Shown here in pieces: positions 43,533 through 54,743 of a stretch of DNA of 64,000 nt. A program made the position numbers and the translations under genes. Source of the stretch: Hexactinellida sp. DTS-2022 (lineage: Eukaryota; Porifera; Hexactinellida); assembly GCA_028753945.1 (NCBI GenBank), contig JAPNXP010000008.1, positions 2,294,001 to 2,358,000 of the forward strand. Reading direction: 5' to 3'. How positions within the stretch are numbered: the stretch's first letter is position 1; every line of letters starts with the position of its first letter. Under the pieces are notes generated by a model, which was not told the DNA's origin, did no database searches, and saw only the letters and a program-made list of their open reading frames with translations.

Positions 43533-43561
43533 GGGGACCACGTTTCACTTTTTTAGGCATT
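43533..43561 (-). pseudogene. N-terminal codons of the Helitron protein, cut off by the P element
   Basis: On the minus strand an ATG (complement of 43559-43561) opens MPKKVKRGPL. The last codons lie in the GGGGACCAC target duplication and continue in frame at 40183. The basic start looks like a nuclear-targeting segment. Confidence 0.6.
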
Positions 43562-44283
43562 TAAAGTATTCTAATTTTGTAATTAGATCACCAAAACAAA
43601 AATCTTAATAGTTCAAAGAATTTATAGTTAAAATGTAGGTAGTATAGGCCTATATAAACTAACATTCTCCAACATGTTATCGTTAAAACTTAGACTAAGA
43701 ACACTTACAAATGTAACTATTATTATAAATTATTACGCTATAGTCTATCCCCGCTGAGAAGAATAGTTAAATTGATCACATAGTGTCATGTTGTTGCAAA
43801 ATGTAATTAATGCGAAAATCAGTTTGGATTTCCTACTACTGTATATATTAAAATATTACTTGTTTTAATATGTCGTTTATTTGATATGTATTACGTATAA
43901 TATGTTTAATATATTTTATATACCTTAAGTAAGAATATCGGGCTCATGTAATTTGGTTTGAACAACTTTCGGTTTTGTCGTTATTCTGGTATTGTTAATC
44001 GACTCATAGTGTGATTTCCAAATTTGATAATTTGTTAGCTTCTTCTATTTACAATAAAATTTAAAAATATACTACTGAGTTTACTTCGTAAAGATCCTTC
44101 GTTGATCATTAACGTCTAATACGTACGCACGCATATTAATCAACTTAGATTTAATCCATGGTCCAATTATTAGAATAAAAGCAAAATTTGATTCACGATC
44201 AATTCAATATGAGACATCACTTACTGCACTAATTCGTAATATTTTTCCCATCAATAAAGCAACTGTGCGTGCTTTTAAAGTGT
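43562..44283. other. AT-rich DNA, possibly the 5' leader of the Helitron
   Basis: No clean Helitron 5' terminus (TCTATACTA type) was found, and there is no other feature. Confidence 0.4.
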
Positions 44284-44524
44284 TTATGAAGCGTAAATAG
44301 GCCTAAATAGTCAAATTTAGCAATGTGAAATTTTGGTGAATACGTCATCTTGTGATAATGAGTAAGCATATTGGCAATCTGGTGTGACCAACGTGTCTGC
44401 ATCATTAATGTACATGTTCTATTAAATTTTCAGATTTTTATCTCTTAGAGTGCGCGAATTATGTGCGATTAAGTGAATTTCCAGTGTTCTCGAAATGTGA
44501 CAATGACGTCATAACTTGTCGAGG

Positions 44525-44707
44525 TGTAAAATAGTAGGTATTACTAACAAACGTTATAATATAATTGACTTAGTAGCAAGATACAAAAACTAAGTAAATC
44601 CTAGTATACTATTACTAAATACTAAATGCGAATCTCTACTGTGTCTATTTTAGTAAGTGCCCACCCAAGCAGTTGTTATAACGGTGTACCTAGCTTACTA
44701 CATGACA
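44525..44707 (-). repeat. 3' LTR of gypsy 2
   Basis: On the plus strand it runs from TGTAAAATAG to CTACATGACA. It pairs with 56374-56561. Confidence 0.9.
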
Positions 44708-44959
44708 ATCACCTTCCCCTTCAATAATTTCTGCACTGTTGTGGTTGCCTCGGTTCTGAAAGTAACTTTCAAAATCCCCAAATTGATCTTGTTCCTTTCG
44801 CTTTCGGTTGATCTTCTTGGTCCTCCACTTGTGCGTCCTTACTTAATAGTGAATCTCTGTTCCCCTCTTTTCTGTATCAATTTCTCTGTATTCGGATCCC
44901 TTGTTATAGCTAGTCGTTAAACTAAATTCCCTTATCAATTATCTGTTCCGCTGTGATAA

Positions 44960-46061
44960 TTTACACCAGTTTAGATGCTATCTTCTTACTCTCTGAACTA
45001 GGGTCTACCAGATTAAGGTAACTCCTAATCTTTCCACAACTAACCAAGGCCCCAAGTATAGTGGGAAAGCGTGCTACTTCTTGTTTCGTCTCTTACCAGA
45101 ACCCTAGATCTTGTTTTCTGATCGTATGCGGGTTTCATTTTCGCTTGTGCATGGTTGATATTATTTGCTACTCTCCATGAAGTTCAAGGTTCTTAGGACT
45201 AACAGCTTCACTATAAGAAGCAGGATCATCAGAAGTAGTGTAATCTGTTTGAGGGATGATTGTGTCAATTTCTCCCCTCAATTTCTTTCCAAACATTATC
45301 TCCTGTGGGGTGCATCTAGTGCTAGCATAACCTGCGAATCGCAGATGAACGCTAATTCTTCAGTTAATCTAGGCCAGTCAGTGCTTGAAATATTCCTTTC
45401 CTCAAGTAAGCAACGCATACACTGCTTTATGGTTTGAATAGTCCTCTCGGCTTTCCCGTCATCTTCAGGATTGTAAGCACTTCAATGCAACTTTTGAATT
45501 CCATACTTTGAGCAAACAGCCCTTATTACCGCGCCCTCGACGTTTGGGCATTGATCGGAGAAGAGCCAAATAATAAACGTACCTGTGAAACCTACCATAT
45601 TTTAACGCTTCCGCTATAGTGGTGGCCTCCCGATTTATCATTGGAATAGCCTCCATATATTTAGAAAATAGATCAGCAACAATCAGCACATAACGGTAGC
45701 CTTGAGAAGTCCAGGGCAAATAAGCTATATCCATGGCGATAAGAGCGCGTGGAAAATTGTAGGGTAACTTAAAAGGTTTCAGGGGTTCTTTCCTATCCTA
45801 AGATCGCTTATTCCTTAAGCAGACTTCGCAACATTTGCAAAATTTCGGAGTGTCCAAAAACATTCCCCTCTAGAAGAACCTATCCCGTAAATCTTCGTAC
45901 GTTCTTTGAACTCCTGAATGTGCCACACTATGAACGTTGCAAAGAACCACCTTCCGACAGGTTTTAGAAACCACGATTCTTCTACCCCTATACAGCAACC
46001 CAGAACCATTCTTGATCTGAGAATAGCGTTAAAATTTCTCGGATTGTATGCAGCCACTCTT
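44960..46061 (-). pseudogene. Gypsy 2 integrase
   Basis: On the minus strand, from 46061 down: a GLLYRGRRIVVSK segment, H-x-x-A-H-S-G-V-Q-R-T with C-x2-C (CKCCEVCLRNK), then AMDIAYLPWTSQGYRYVLIV (first Asp) at about 45730. Next are DLFSKYMEAIP and an AYNPEDDGKAERTIQTIKQ stretch (catalytic Glu) at about 45450. A degenerate GPY/F-like end lies near 45030. The second catalytic Asp region is lost or shifted near 45540. Frame breaks are frequent. The role is as for gypsy 1. Confidence 0.8.
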
Positions 46062-46440
46062 TACACTAAATATGTAAATTTTAATTATACTATCTCTACT
46101 TTAATTTACATTTTTGAAATAGTGAAGACTGAAGAGTAATCTAAAAAATACCTAAGGTAAGAAGAATTGTAATTTTAAAGATCTGTCAAATATATCTTAC
46201 TAAAAAGCTTGTTAGAAGCTTATCTGAGGAGGGTCACTTTGAACAGGTTAGAATACTTGGGGTAATCTTAGTTGGATAATTTTTATCAGCTAATCCGTGG
46301 CGCTTATTCGATGAATAATAGTAATGCGAAACAAGTTAATATAATAGCATAATTTATATAGCAAGTTTGTGTTAGCCCCATTAAGAAAATAATCAGCCCT
46401 GGCTAGCCCCATTCGTTATAGTACGGTTGCGCCGCCACTG
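46062..46440. mobile_element. Probable hAT-type MITE in gypsy 2 integrase region
   Basis: The right end is GCGCCGCCACTG at 46440, and the flanks CTCTTTAC and CTCCTCAC agree at 6 of 8. The left end lacks a clear CAG terminus, so it may be truncated. The family is that of 935 and 50023. Confidence 0.5.
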
Positions 46441-48135
46441 CTCCTCACACAAATATCTGGTAAAATCAGATACTTTATCACTCTCACTAATTTGGTACAT
46501 CTTCCGTTCGAAATGTTCATTCTCATTGTTTAAATCTAATCATAAGTTCGGCTTAAATAGTCTGCTACGAGGAATTCTGATCCCTTCCTGATTTAAATTT
46601 CGTAACACAACCCCTCTAACTCTATTGGCCACCGCGCGAATTTACCCCTCGGGTCCCTCTGGTGTCTCATCCAAACCAATGGGTTGTGATCAGAAAGAAT
46701 GGTTATACCTGGAGCATCATCTAATTTTTTTTCCCATTTATGTGTGGCCGCCACTATGGCCCACGTTTCTCGTTCACCGGCACTATAACCTTTCTGAGAC
46801 TCATTTAGTTGACAAGGAAAGACGGAAATGGGAAGAAATCTGCCTTCATTGTCTTTCTGTGCCAACACCCCTCCCACTGCAGAACCTGACTTCGAGATAA
46901 TAATGGCGTTTCCAATCTGGATATCCCAGAGTATACGGATTGTTCGTAAGTGCCTTTGATAATACTTGATAACTGTTTTCGCATTCTTGGTTCCATTTCC
47001 TCTGAACCCCCTTTACAGTGGCACTGCTGTTTCCGCCATATTGGGAAGGAAATCTCTATATTAGTTGACTAACCCTATGAAAGATCGCAGGCGTTTAACA
47101 TCAGTAGGGCGGGCGCCGCGGGCGTGTTGTTCAATTTTTCCTACCATCGAAGGTCATGGCCGGATTCCGTTCCGCTCAAAAGATGACCAAGGAATTCGAT
47201 TCTTCTATAACCAATGTGACATTTATCACGTCTCAGTTGCAAGTTCGCTTTTCTGGAACAGTCAAGGGTTAACTGCAGATCTCGAAGGTGATCACTGAAA
47301 GTACGAGAGTGAGTCCGTGTGTCGTCTATATACGGTAATGAGCAGGTAGTTTGCTTTAAAGCTTGGTCTATCAAGCGCTGATAAGTCGATGCCAGAAACT
47401 CGTATTGACCTCTGGGAGTGACAAATGCAGTTTTTTCTATGGCATTTCTGTTGATCGGTATACTCCAATATGCACTGGCACCATCCAATGTCGATTACCT
47501 TATTATAGGAAATTAACGCGGCATGAAATTATCGTGAATTTCTCCAAATCGCGTTAATTTCCTTCGCGATAATTTGATGGAGTGTTAATTTCCATGACCT
47601 TAATTTCCTGCTATTTACCAAAATTATACAATGGATGGACAAACTTCTGAGCTACATATTTTCAGATGTGGAACTAGGTTGAAATGATATACCATGTCTT
47701 TCAAGTAGATTGGAAGCCTATTTGGGCACAATGAATAGTATTTAATCAGGAGATTAATAATCCTGAAATTTTTCTAAAATTTATTCGCGTTAATTTCATG
47801 TGATTGAAAATGTTCAGCTCCAATTCTCGTTAATTTCCTTCGCGTTAATTTCCTATAATGAGGAAAAATGTACTACTTCCTAGCTCTGTCTATGATGTCA
47901 CGTATATCTGGCAAAGGGTAGGAATCTTTCTTTGTGCAATCATTGAGCGCCAGAAAATCAACAACCAAAGTTTTGCACCGTCCCTTTTAGGCACTAAGAT
48001 AACTCTACTCGCCCACGGTGAATTTGATTTCTGAATTATACCATTCGTTAGCATCTGATCCAATTGCCTTTCAATCTCCTGCTCAGTGCATGGATCTACA
48101 TTCAGGGGTACTGTGTGCACGCTTTTAACGATAAA
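46441..48135 (-). pseudogene. Gypsy 2 reverse transcriptase and RNase H
   Basis: On the minus strand, from 48135 down: EIERQLDQMLTNGIIQKSNS and PWASRVILVPKRDG, then, after a 366-bp MITE, LDGASAYWSIPINRNA and TAFVTPRGQYEF. The palm box is LPYIDDTRTHSRTF at about 47330, an intact Y-I-D-D, unlike gypsy 1. FLGHLLSG closes the thumb. RNase H follows with GGVLAQKDNEGRFLPISV, YSAGERETWAIVAATHK and ILSDHNPLVWM (46593-46877). Frameshifts and a missing Y/F-D-Y segment make it inactive. Confidence 0.83.
47498..47863. mobile_element. MITE with ATTATAGGAAATTAACGCG ends
   Basis: The ends CCTTATTATAGGAAATTAAC and GTTAATTTCCTATAATGAGG are inverted. CGCGTTAATTTCC words recur inside. It lies in the reverse transcriptase of gypsy 2, and the coding sense continues across it. 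The target duplication is unclear (TTA or A-rich). Confidence 0.75.
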
Positions 48136-49660
48136 TATTCTTTAACAAAAAAACGAAAAAGCGCCAACGTCAATTAAATTTTCGAATTTATCAATTTGGG
48201 AGATTTTGACATTCATTGCACGTAAATGGTTTTTCTTGATTTAAATAACTTAAATGAATATGTTGCAGCGTGTACGCAGGATTAGTGCGCATGCATGTAC
48301 GCTAGCGTGCATGCATGCACACTAGCGTATATGCACGAAAATCACTATTTTCATATTCGTGCATATACACTAGCGTATACACACGATAAAGTGTTCTCTT
48401 TTGCTAATGGTTGTATGTTAATTGAAATAATTTGTATTTATTAATTCTACGAGCCCTTCGCCAATTAACGGCCGAGTCGCGTCCTTTCCTTCCTTAAAAA
48501 ACCAGTAATATAAATTATAAATAAGTTAACCTTATTCTTGTAAATTGCTCACAACTAAGTCGTTTATTTCAGTGTGTTGTTATTTGAGAGAGGATATTTA
48601 CTAACCCATCTTTTATTTTCTGCATCGTTGGTGCAGGCGCGCCTAAAATTATAGACCATTTCGCGTCGTACTTTCCTCAAGTTACCATTTATAACTAGTA
48701 CTTCATTTTGGGTTGTGATTCGTTAATAATCCAATTATGTGATTTGTTTTGGAAAGTATGTTATATATTTTAGTGTGCTTCTTCTAGTAAAAAACGTTAT
48801 AGTAGGGTCCTTCTATAGTTTTATACTATAAGTGCACCCTATTGAATTTACCTCTGTCGGACTTCCGGCCGGCCGGCCGGCCGTACGCGATGGCCTGACT
48901 AAACCATTGGTGATAGAGATTTCAAATTTGGACAGTAGATATAGAATTTCCTGAAGATGATCACCTCGAATCCTGATTTCTCAATTTCGCTTTCTACATG
49001 ATTAATACAAGATACTTAGATAGACGAGTGTTTTCTCAATGATTCATTACACAGCTTAGATAGTCGAGTGTTTTCTCAATGAACCATAACTCACGCTTTT
49101 AAAAGTTCTAGTGTTTTAACCATTCTCCATAAATGACAATTAGAGTGGCCAGTGTTTTCTCCATGATCAATACATCACACTTAGAAAGGCTAGTGCTTTC
49201 TCCATGAATCTTTACACACCTTTATATTGTTTGATTGTTTCCTCAGCTCAATGAACCATAATTCACGCTTACATTGCACATGTTTCTCTTTTATTCTTAC
49301 AAACACATATTTATACGCATATTGCATCCTTTATATTATTCGGTCTTATTCCAGTACTGATTTTCTTTCGGTCTTATTCCATTCGATCTTATTCCAGTCC
49401 TGATTTTATTTCGGTCTTATTCCATTCGGTCTTATTCCAGTACTGATTTTATTTCGGTCTTATTCCAGTACTGATTTTTTTGGGTCTTATTCCAGTACTG
49501 ATTTTATTTCGGTCTTATTCCAGTACTGATTTTTTTGGGTCTTATTCCATTGGGTCTTATTCCAGTACTGATTTTCTTTGGGTCTTATTCCATTCGATCT
49601 TATTCCAGTACTGATTTTCTTTGGGTCTTATTCCATTCGGTCTTATTTAAGTCCTAGAAA
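48136..49660. repeat. Repeat-rich spacer inside gypsy 2
   Basis: Between the protease and reverse transcriptase parts of gypsy 2 lie palindromic GCATATACACTAGCGTATA words (48290-48390) and a (GGCC)n tract (48867-48883). Degenerate units of about 58 bp ending CTAGTGTTTTCTCCATGA follow (49000-49210). A minisatellite of GGTCTTATTCCAGTACTGAT units covers 49340-49655, with at least ten copies. Gypsy elements normally have no spacer here, so this is inserted or expanded DNA. No reading frame crosses it. Confidence 0.7.
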
Positions 49661-50022
49661 ATCAGACTTTCTGCCCGGATTTTCGGTCTAATTCAGTCTA
49701 CTCAGTGGGATTCCAAATGTGACCTTGACGAACCCTGTAATTTGCCCAATCAAATTCTGTTGAATTGAATTGCGATAAAAAATCTCCCCCCAAAATTATG
49801 GTCGATTCTTATGAATCCAGAATTTTGAATTCGTGGGTAATTGTATTCTTCTGGCCAATATCATCCACTAATCGAGCTTTTGCCAAAGTCCCAACCGTGG
49901 TTGTCCAGGGGCGTAACTGGGAGGGGGCCATGGCCCCCCACTCATGGCTTTTGGCCCCCCCGCCAACGGTGGGGGCCTGGGGGGCAGATTTATGATTTAT
50001 TCACTTAAGTTTAACAGAGATC

Positions 50023-50316
50023 CAGGGGCGCCGCCAGCACAGCCCTATTGGGGGGGGGGCGAAAGGGGGCGGACCAATGCACTGGAGGGGCAAACCCAAT
50101 AGTTGTAAACATTCCAAAATTCACATTCAAACCAAAATCGACATTTTTATTGACTAACTTAGTTAAATAATCTGTCCTATAATAGTATACGGTGGGGCAT
50201 CTCAGCAAAACTGCTAATTATGAACTCCCTGTCCAGGGCATTTAACATTTCCGCATTAACATTAAGTACTCCTATAACAGACAAGCGAGTTCCCGCCCCC
50301 CCTCGCGCCGCCACTG
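50023..50316. mobile_element. hAT-type MITE, GGCGGCGCC family
   Basis: The ends are CAGGGGCGCCGCCAG and CTCGCGCCGCCACTG, with a perfect 8-bp duplication, CAGAGATC (50015-50022 and 50317-50324). Confidence 0.9.
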
Positions 50317-50708
50317 CAGAGATCCCTTGGGAACGGATTTGTCGGGTAACAACTGCAAACATGAAAACAACTAAAATTATAAAATTACAGTCAACTCCTG
50401 TTATAACGAAGTGCTCGGGACCGTGGTTTCATTTCGTTATAACCGGAGTTCGTTATAAGCGGAGTTCGATCTTAAAAGAGTTCATTATAGGTAGAATTTC
50501 GTTGTAACCGGAGTTTCATATAAACGGATTTCGTTACTAACAGAAACGTTATAATCGGAGTTCGTTATAACCGGAGTAAAATCAATAGTTTAGAGCAGTT
50601 GTGGGCAAACTACGGCCCGCGGGCCGGATCCGGCCCGCCTACGAAATTTAACCGGCCTGCTTGACCTCAACAGTAGTCAATATTTTTGGTAGTCTAGGCC
50701 ACATAAAG

Positions 50709-51065
50709 CATACCTGCCAACCTATTTGAATCATATCCCTGTACAGGGCTCCAATTTTCCCCTGTACATTGGCCACAATCCCTGTACACCTCCAAAAAAA
50801 TATCTCGCTCGCTGCGCTCGCTCGTCCAGGGAATTACTATACACTTGAATAAATATAGAAAGAACGTTGTGCCTTAATGTAGTCAATGCAGAATGAATGG
50901 CAGAATATACTATCACATCTGTAGACATTTTAGGCTTTATTTACTCATAATTAGTAAATTAAAATCCCTAGTTAAATGGAATAAATCCCTGTACACCTCT
51001 ACAAAATGGCCAAAATGCTTAAAATTCTTTACTGTACAGGGATCCCTGTACGATTAGCAGGTATG
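50709..51065. mobile_element. MITE with ACCTGCCAACC ends, copy 2
   Basis: It starts CATACCTGCCAACC and ends TTAGCAGGTAT. The 6-bp flank ATAAAG is repeated (50703-50708 and 51066-51071). The body, with CCCTGTAC words and CTCGCTCGCTGCGCTCGCTCG, matches 5863-6241. Confidence 0.85.
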
Positions 51066-51111
51066 ATAAAGTTTATCAAAAATATGTCAAGATCAGTATT
51101 GACAGAAGAAT

Positions 51112-51677
51112 CAGAGATGCAGCGGTCGGGAAATTTCATGGACCGGACCGGACCGTCATACTTCTTTTCTGGACAGTCCGGACCGGTCCAGGCCGCATTT
51201 TAAAAAATATTGGATCGGTCTGGACCGGTCCATACCGATCAATGGTCCAGACCGTTATATCCCTTATTTGGACAGTTACAGACCACATAGTAGAGTGGCT
51301 AATTATATCCACTTGTATTTATAAGATACTTATTACTTATGTGCTTGTAAACAATATGAAATAACGGATTGGAGCCTGATCGTTTGTCCAATCTAGGATG
51401 AGTCCAGACCTATGAACGGTCCAGACCGATGAACCGGTTCAGACCTATGAACGGTCCAGACCGATGAACCGGTTCAGACCTATGAACGGTCCAGACCGAT
51501 GAACCGGTTCAGACCTATGAACGGTACAGATCGATGAACCGGTCCGGACCGTTATATCGTTAATTTGGACCGGTACAGACCGCACTTGAAAATAAGCGGA
51601 CCGGACCGACCTGAGACCGTTCGGTCCGGTCCGGTCCCGGTCTGGACAGCAGTCCGGTCCAAACCGCTGCATCTCTG
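51112..51677. mobile_element. hAT-type MITE, CAGAGATGCAGCGGTC family, copy 2
   Basis: The ends are CAGAGATGCAGCGGTC and ACCGCTGCATCTCTG. The flanks AGAAGAAT and AGAAGGAT agree at 7 of 8. A minisatellite of about 35 bp (GGTCCAGACCGATGAACCGG units, 51410-51545) lies inside. Confidence 0.9.
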
Positions 51678-51798
51678 AGAAGGATACGTTTCTCAGCTTA
51701 TGTGTATTGCTACTTCACCAGAGAACCAAATTTTGATAAACTTATAAAAACGCAGGATCAACTGCACAACTCCCACTACTTCTTTATAATTCCTAATA

Positions 51799-52211
51799 CA
51801 GTACATAATAGATATAGTGATATATTGGATTAATTTGGATATAGTGATAATTTTGCAGCTTTAGGTGCGTCCCCGAGCAAATCCCATACAAATTTTTTTT
51901 GTTATAGTGATATCATTATTGGATATAGTGATAATTTGTGTATAGATTACACAAGAATATTGGATTTTTGACCTTCCTTGGACCCCATAATTTCATATTT
52001 TACAGTATAAATATCGTTACCACTTGAATTTGATAAGGAATTTGATTATTCTTTTCAGAATAATAGTATTCACAATGTATACAGTCATATATTAGATGCG
52101 GTGATACAGTGGATATAGTGATATAATGGGTATAGTGATATATTGGATATAGTGATAATTTGGCCACAAATCAGATGTCCCCACCATTATCACTATATCC
52201 AATATGTACTG
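51799..52211. mobile_element. Tc1/mariner-type MITE with GATATAGTGATA repeats
   Basis: The ends CAGTACATAATAGATATAGT and ACTATATCCAATATGTACTG lie between TA dinucleotides (51797-51798 and 52212-52213). GGATATAGTGATA words recur inside. Confidence 0.85.
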
Positions 52212-52559
52212 TATGTCCTTTTATTAGTTTATGCTTCTTCAGTATCATAGTTTATTTTCCATTAATGTAACTGCAAATAAAATAAAAAATATGTTAAATA
52301 GGAAGTGTTCACTCTCAGGCCCGCAACACTATGACATTTATCCATTTTGGCCCGCGCCCTAAAAAGTTTGCCCACCCCTGGTTTAGAGGCTATATGGGAT
52401 ATACATGACTTCGTTATATCCATTTCGTTCTAACCGAAGTTTTAATAATGCAATAAGATAGAAGGATTTCCGGACCATTGAATGTCTTCGTTATAATCAG
52501 GTACTTCGTTTTATCCGACTTGGTTATAACGGGAGTTGACTGTATAGCAATATGTCCAC

Positions 52560-54494
52560 CCTATGCGAATCCTCCTTAAACCTTTGCACCACACGGGCCC
52601 AATTGTTCGCCCCCAGCTCCTTTGCTCGCCTTCGGTGCACCATGGGCAGTCTTGTACATGCGGATGGAGAGAGACGGGCACAAGCGAGGGGACTCATGGC
52701 GTTCATCGACACAGCCTGGGTAATGGAGCTGGCGGACAGGTCTTGCCCGGGGCTGAGGGAGATTCATTTCCTCCAGAACCGAGGTGAATTTGGCCCACAC
52801 GGCTCTGCATCCTTCACTGGTTCCTCCAGGTTGGCTCAGGGCGGCCGACTCGGACGCAGAGTAGGCGATCGTAGCCTCGATCATAACCGTAGCGGCGGCA
52901 AGATCCAGCTCGGATCCATGCAACACAAGGTGGAGATGTTTCAGCTTGGTCAGAATCTCCTCCATGATACACGGGAACTGCGGCGCCGGTTCGAGGGTGG
53001 GACAAACCTCGCCTTCACTGGAATCGATGCTCTCTGACAAACATCCTCTCACTTCCTGTCATTGGAGAGGTTGCGTGACTTCGCTCTGCACTACCTCATC
53101 GACATGGACATCCTGCGTCATGATACCGCTACGTACCGGATCATGACTGCAGGCTTCGTGGCCAGGGATCCTGAGCGACCTCATCAACATGTTAACGCCC
53201 TACCGCCTGGCAATTCCTGCTCTGTTGGAAATCGCAACCATTGCCATCACGATCCCTGTAGGCACGGCAGGTTCGAGAGGGTGTTCTCTGTGATGAGAAG
53301 GGCGAAGACTTGGCTGCTCTGCCAGACCACGGACGATCTGCTCTCGGGCTCGCAATACTTGCGGTAGTAGGACAATGTTCCCACCACAACACCGAGGTTG
53401 ACACGGGCATTGTGGCAGGCCGCATCCTGACAAACCCAACGGGTATCCCTGAGTCTTTGCATCTGTAGGCGATTTGTGGATCCGCGGAATTCTTCGTACT
53501 TGGAGTGCACAACAGAGGTGGAGAGATAGCCGTAGAGTTGCTGGAACAAGTCCGCCGATCGGCCCACATGACGGATTGCACCAACGACGGCCAAATTGTG
53601 CTTGTGGGCGGAACAGTGCACATACAAGGCACGCCCACCGGACAAGTCCAGCAGACTCGCTTGCACCCCTCTTTTAGCACCCGACATAACTGCTGCCCCA
53701 TCGTAACTCTTAGCCACGCAGTTGGCCAGTGACAGTCCCCCAGCTTCCACCACATTCTGGATTTCCCGAGTAAGCCCCTCAGCAGTGAGCGTGTGGGCAC
53801 CAGTGCTCGACAAATTAGGTGGTTTGGTGGCGTTAGCCACCAAAAATCTTTCTTAAGCCACCAAATTTTAACTTTGGTGGCTTAACTAATCCACCATATA
53901 TTTTGAATTATTTGATGTTGTGTTGATTATATTGTTCATTGCATTATTTGTTATTAATATTAGTGTTCTTTTCCGGTATCAGAAGTTTGTTAAGCCATCA
54001 GTGGTTTGTTAAATCGGCCGTTGATTATTCTTTAGCCACCAGAAAAAGTGAGGTGGTGGCTTAATTAGCCACCATCTTGTCCTGGCTCAGGGAGTATTCC
54101 AGCCACTTGTACTGGTTTCCCCATTTGGCCAGGAATTTCTGGTGCGTTGGCCATCCATCACTCTGGGGTACCCCATTCTGGGAGCCTTGACTATGACAGC
54201 AGCATCACCGGGAGTGGCACTGATGTCGGAAGGGCCATGAGCATGACGTGTAGGTGGAGGTAGAGGTACTTGTTCAGGCTGGCCTTCTGCGTCATCAGTC
54301 CTTGCGTACTCCGCAGCCTCGACAACATCGTACTCCACGTCGGAGTCCCGGTCCTCGTCGAAGTCTCCTCGTCTTGCTACAGACCCAGAGTCAGACTCAT
54401 ACTCAGACGAGCGGAAACTAGGAATTCCAGGCTCAGGCATCTCTTGATCCCCTGAAGACACACTCTCAGTGCGAGGGCGCTTGTTGCTGGACAT
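52560..54494 (-). pseudogene. hAT transposase, ZMYM1-like, rearranged
   Basis: The minus-strand ATG at 54494 opens 135 codons of an acidic, disordered N-terminus (MSSNKRPRTESVSSGD). After a repeat insertion, 53843-53390 reads VAKSYDGAAVMSGAKRGVQA, YVHCSAHKHNLAVV and LRDTRWVCQDAACHNARVNL, the RNase H core of TTF-type/ZMYM1 hAT proteins. A segment at 53050-52576 (LHLVLHGSELDLAAATVMIE) belongs after this. The C-terminal dimerisation piece (IPALLEIATIAITIPVGTAG, ERVFSVMRRAKTWLL) is instead on the plus strand at about 53190-53340. A local inversion has therefore moved it. It is not functional. It would have mobilised the 49906-54743 element and probably the related MITEs. Confidence 0.75.
53812..54075. 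repeat. GCCACCAAA-type repeat, copy 1
   Basis: It runs from CGACAAATTAGGTGGTTTGG to GTGGTGGCTTAATTAGCCAC, with AAGCCACC/GGTGGCTT inverted words at both ends. A reverse copy lies at 60345-60640. It splits the transposase gene. The target duplication was not resolved. Confidence 0.65.
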
Positions 54495-54743
54495 GAATGC
54501 ACGCGTACTACTAACTCTACAAGAAATTAGCGAAACTATATTTCTGAAATTAGTATGTAGCCAGCTTCGCTGGTAGCTAATTTTAAATCCTATTTCGGTC
54601 GCCAGAGAATATAAAATACAGCGTATTACAGATTTTATACTACTATATAATACATATTTTACATCAGGTTTTATACTACTAAAAATCGTCTTTTTTCTGT
54701 GCCACCTGGCCCCCCCCTGGCCAACGCTCTAATTACGCCCCTG

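Larger units (their letters stand above)
50596..52380. mobile_element. hAT element with GTGGGCAAAC ends
   Basis: The ends are CAGTTGTGGGCAAACTACGG and AAGTTTGCCCACCCCTG, with a perfect 8-bp duplication, GTTTAGAG (50588-50595 and 52381-52388). GGCCCGC words lie inside. No transposase is left; three smaller elements sit within it. Confidence 0.9.
50388..52542. mobile_element. Tc1/pogo-type element, non-coding, 2155 bp with insertions
   Basis: The ends CAGTCAACTCCTGTTATAAC and GTTATAACGGGAGTTGACTG lie between TA dinucleotides (50386-50387 and 52543-52544). Its own sequence is GTTATAACCGGAGTTCG repeats at each end. The middle is filled by the hAT element 50596-52380. Confidence 0.88.
49906..54743 (-). 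mobile_element. Autonomous-type hAT element, decayed and invaded
   Basis: The ends are CAGGGGCGTAACTGGG and CTCTAATTACGCCCCTG. The left flank TGGTTGTC matches GGGTTGCC (6 of 8) only after the adjacent 54744-55248 unit. So the two either moved together or the second inserted at the border. It encodes the hAT transposase relic at 52.5-54.5 kb on the minus strand. Confidence 0.68.

Noticed and set aside
49340-49655. CRISPR-like array
   Set aside because: The units are contiguous and variable without unique spacers of constant length, and the DNA is animal. It is a minisatellite.
52552-53037. 161-residue plus-strand ORF
   Set aside because: It is antisense to the minus-strand hAT segment with LDLAAATVMIE, which fits the family.
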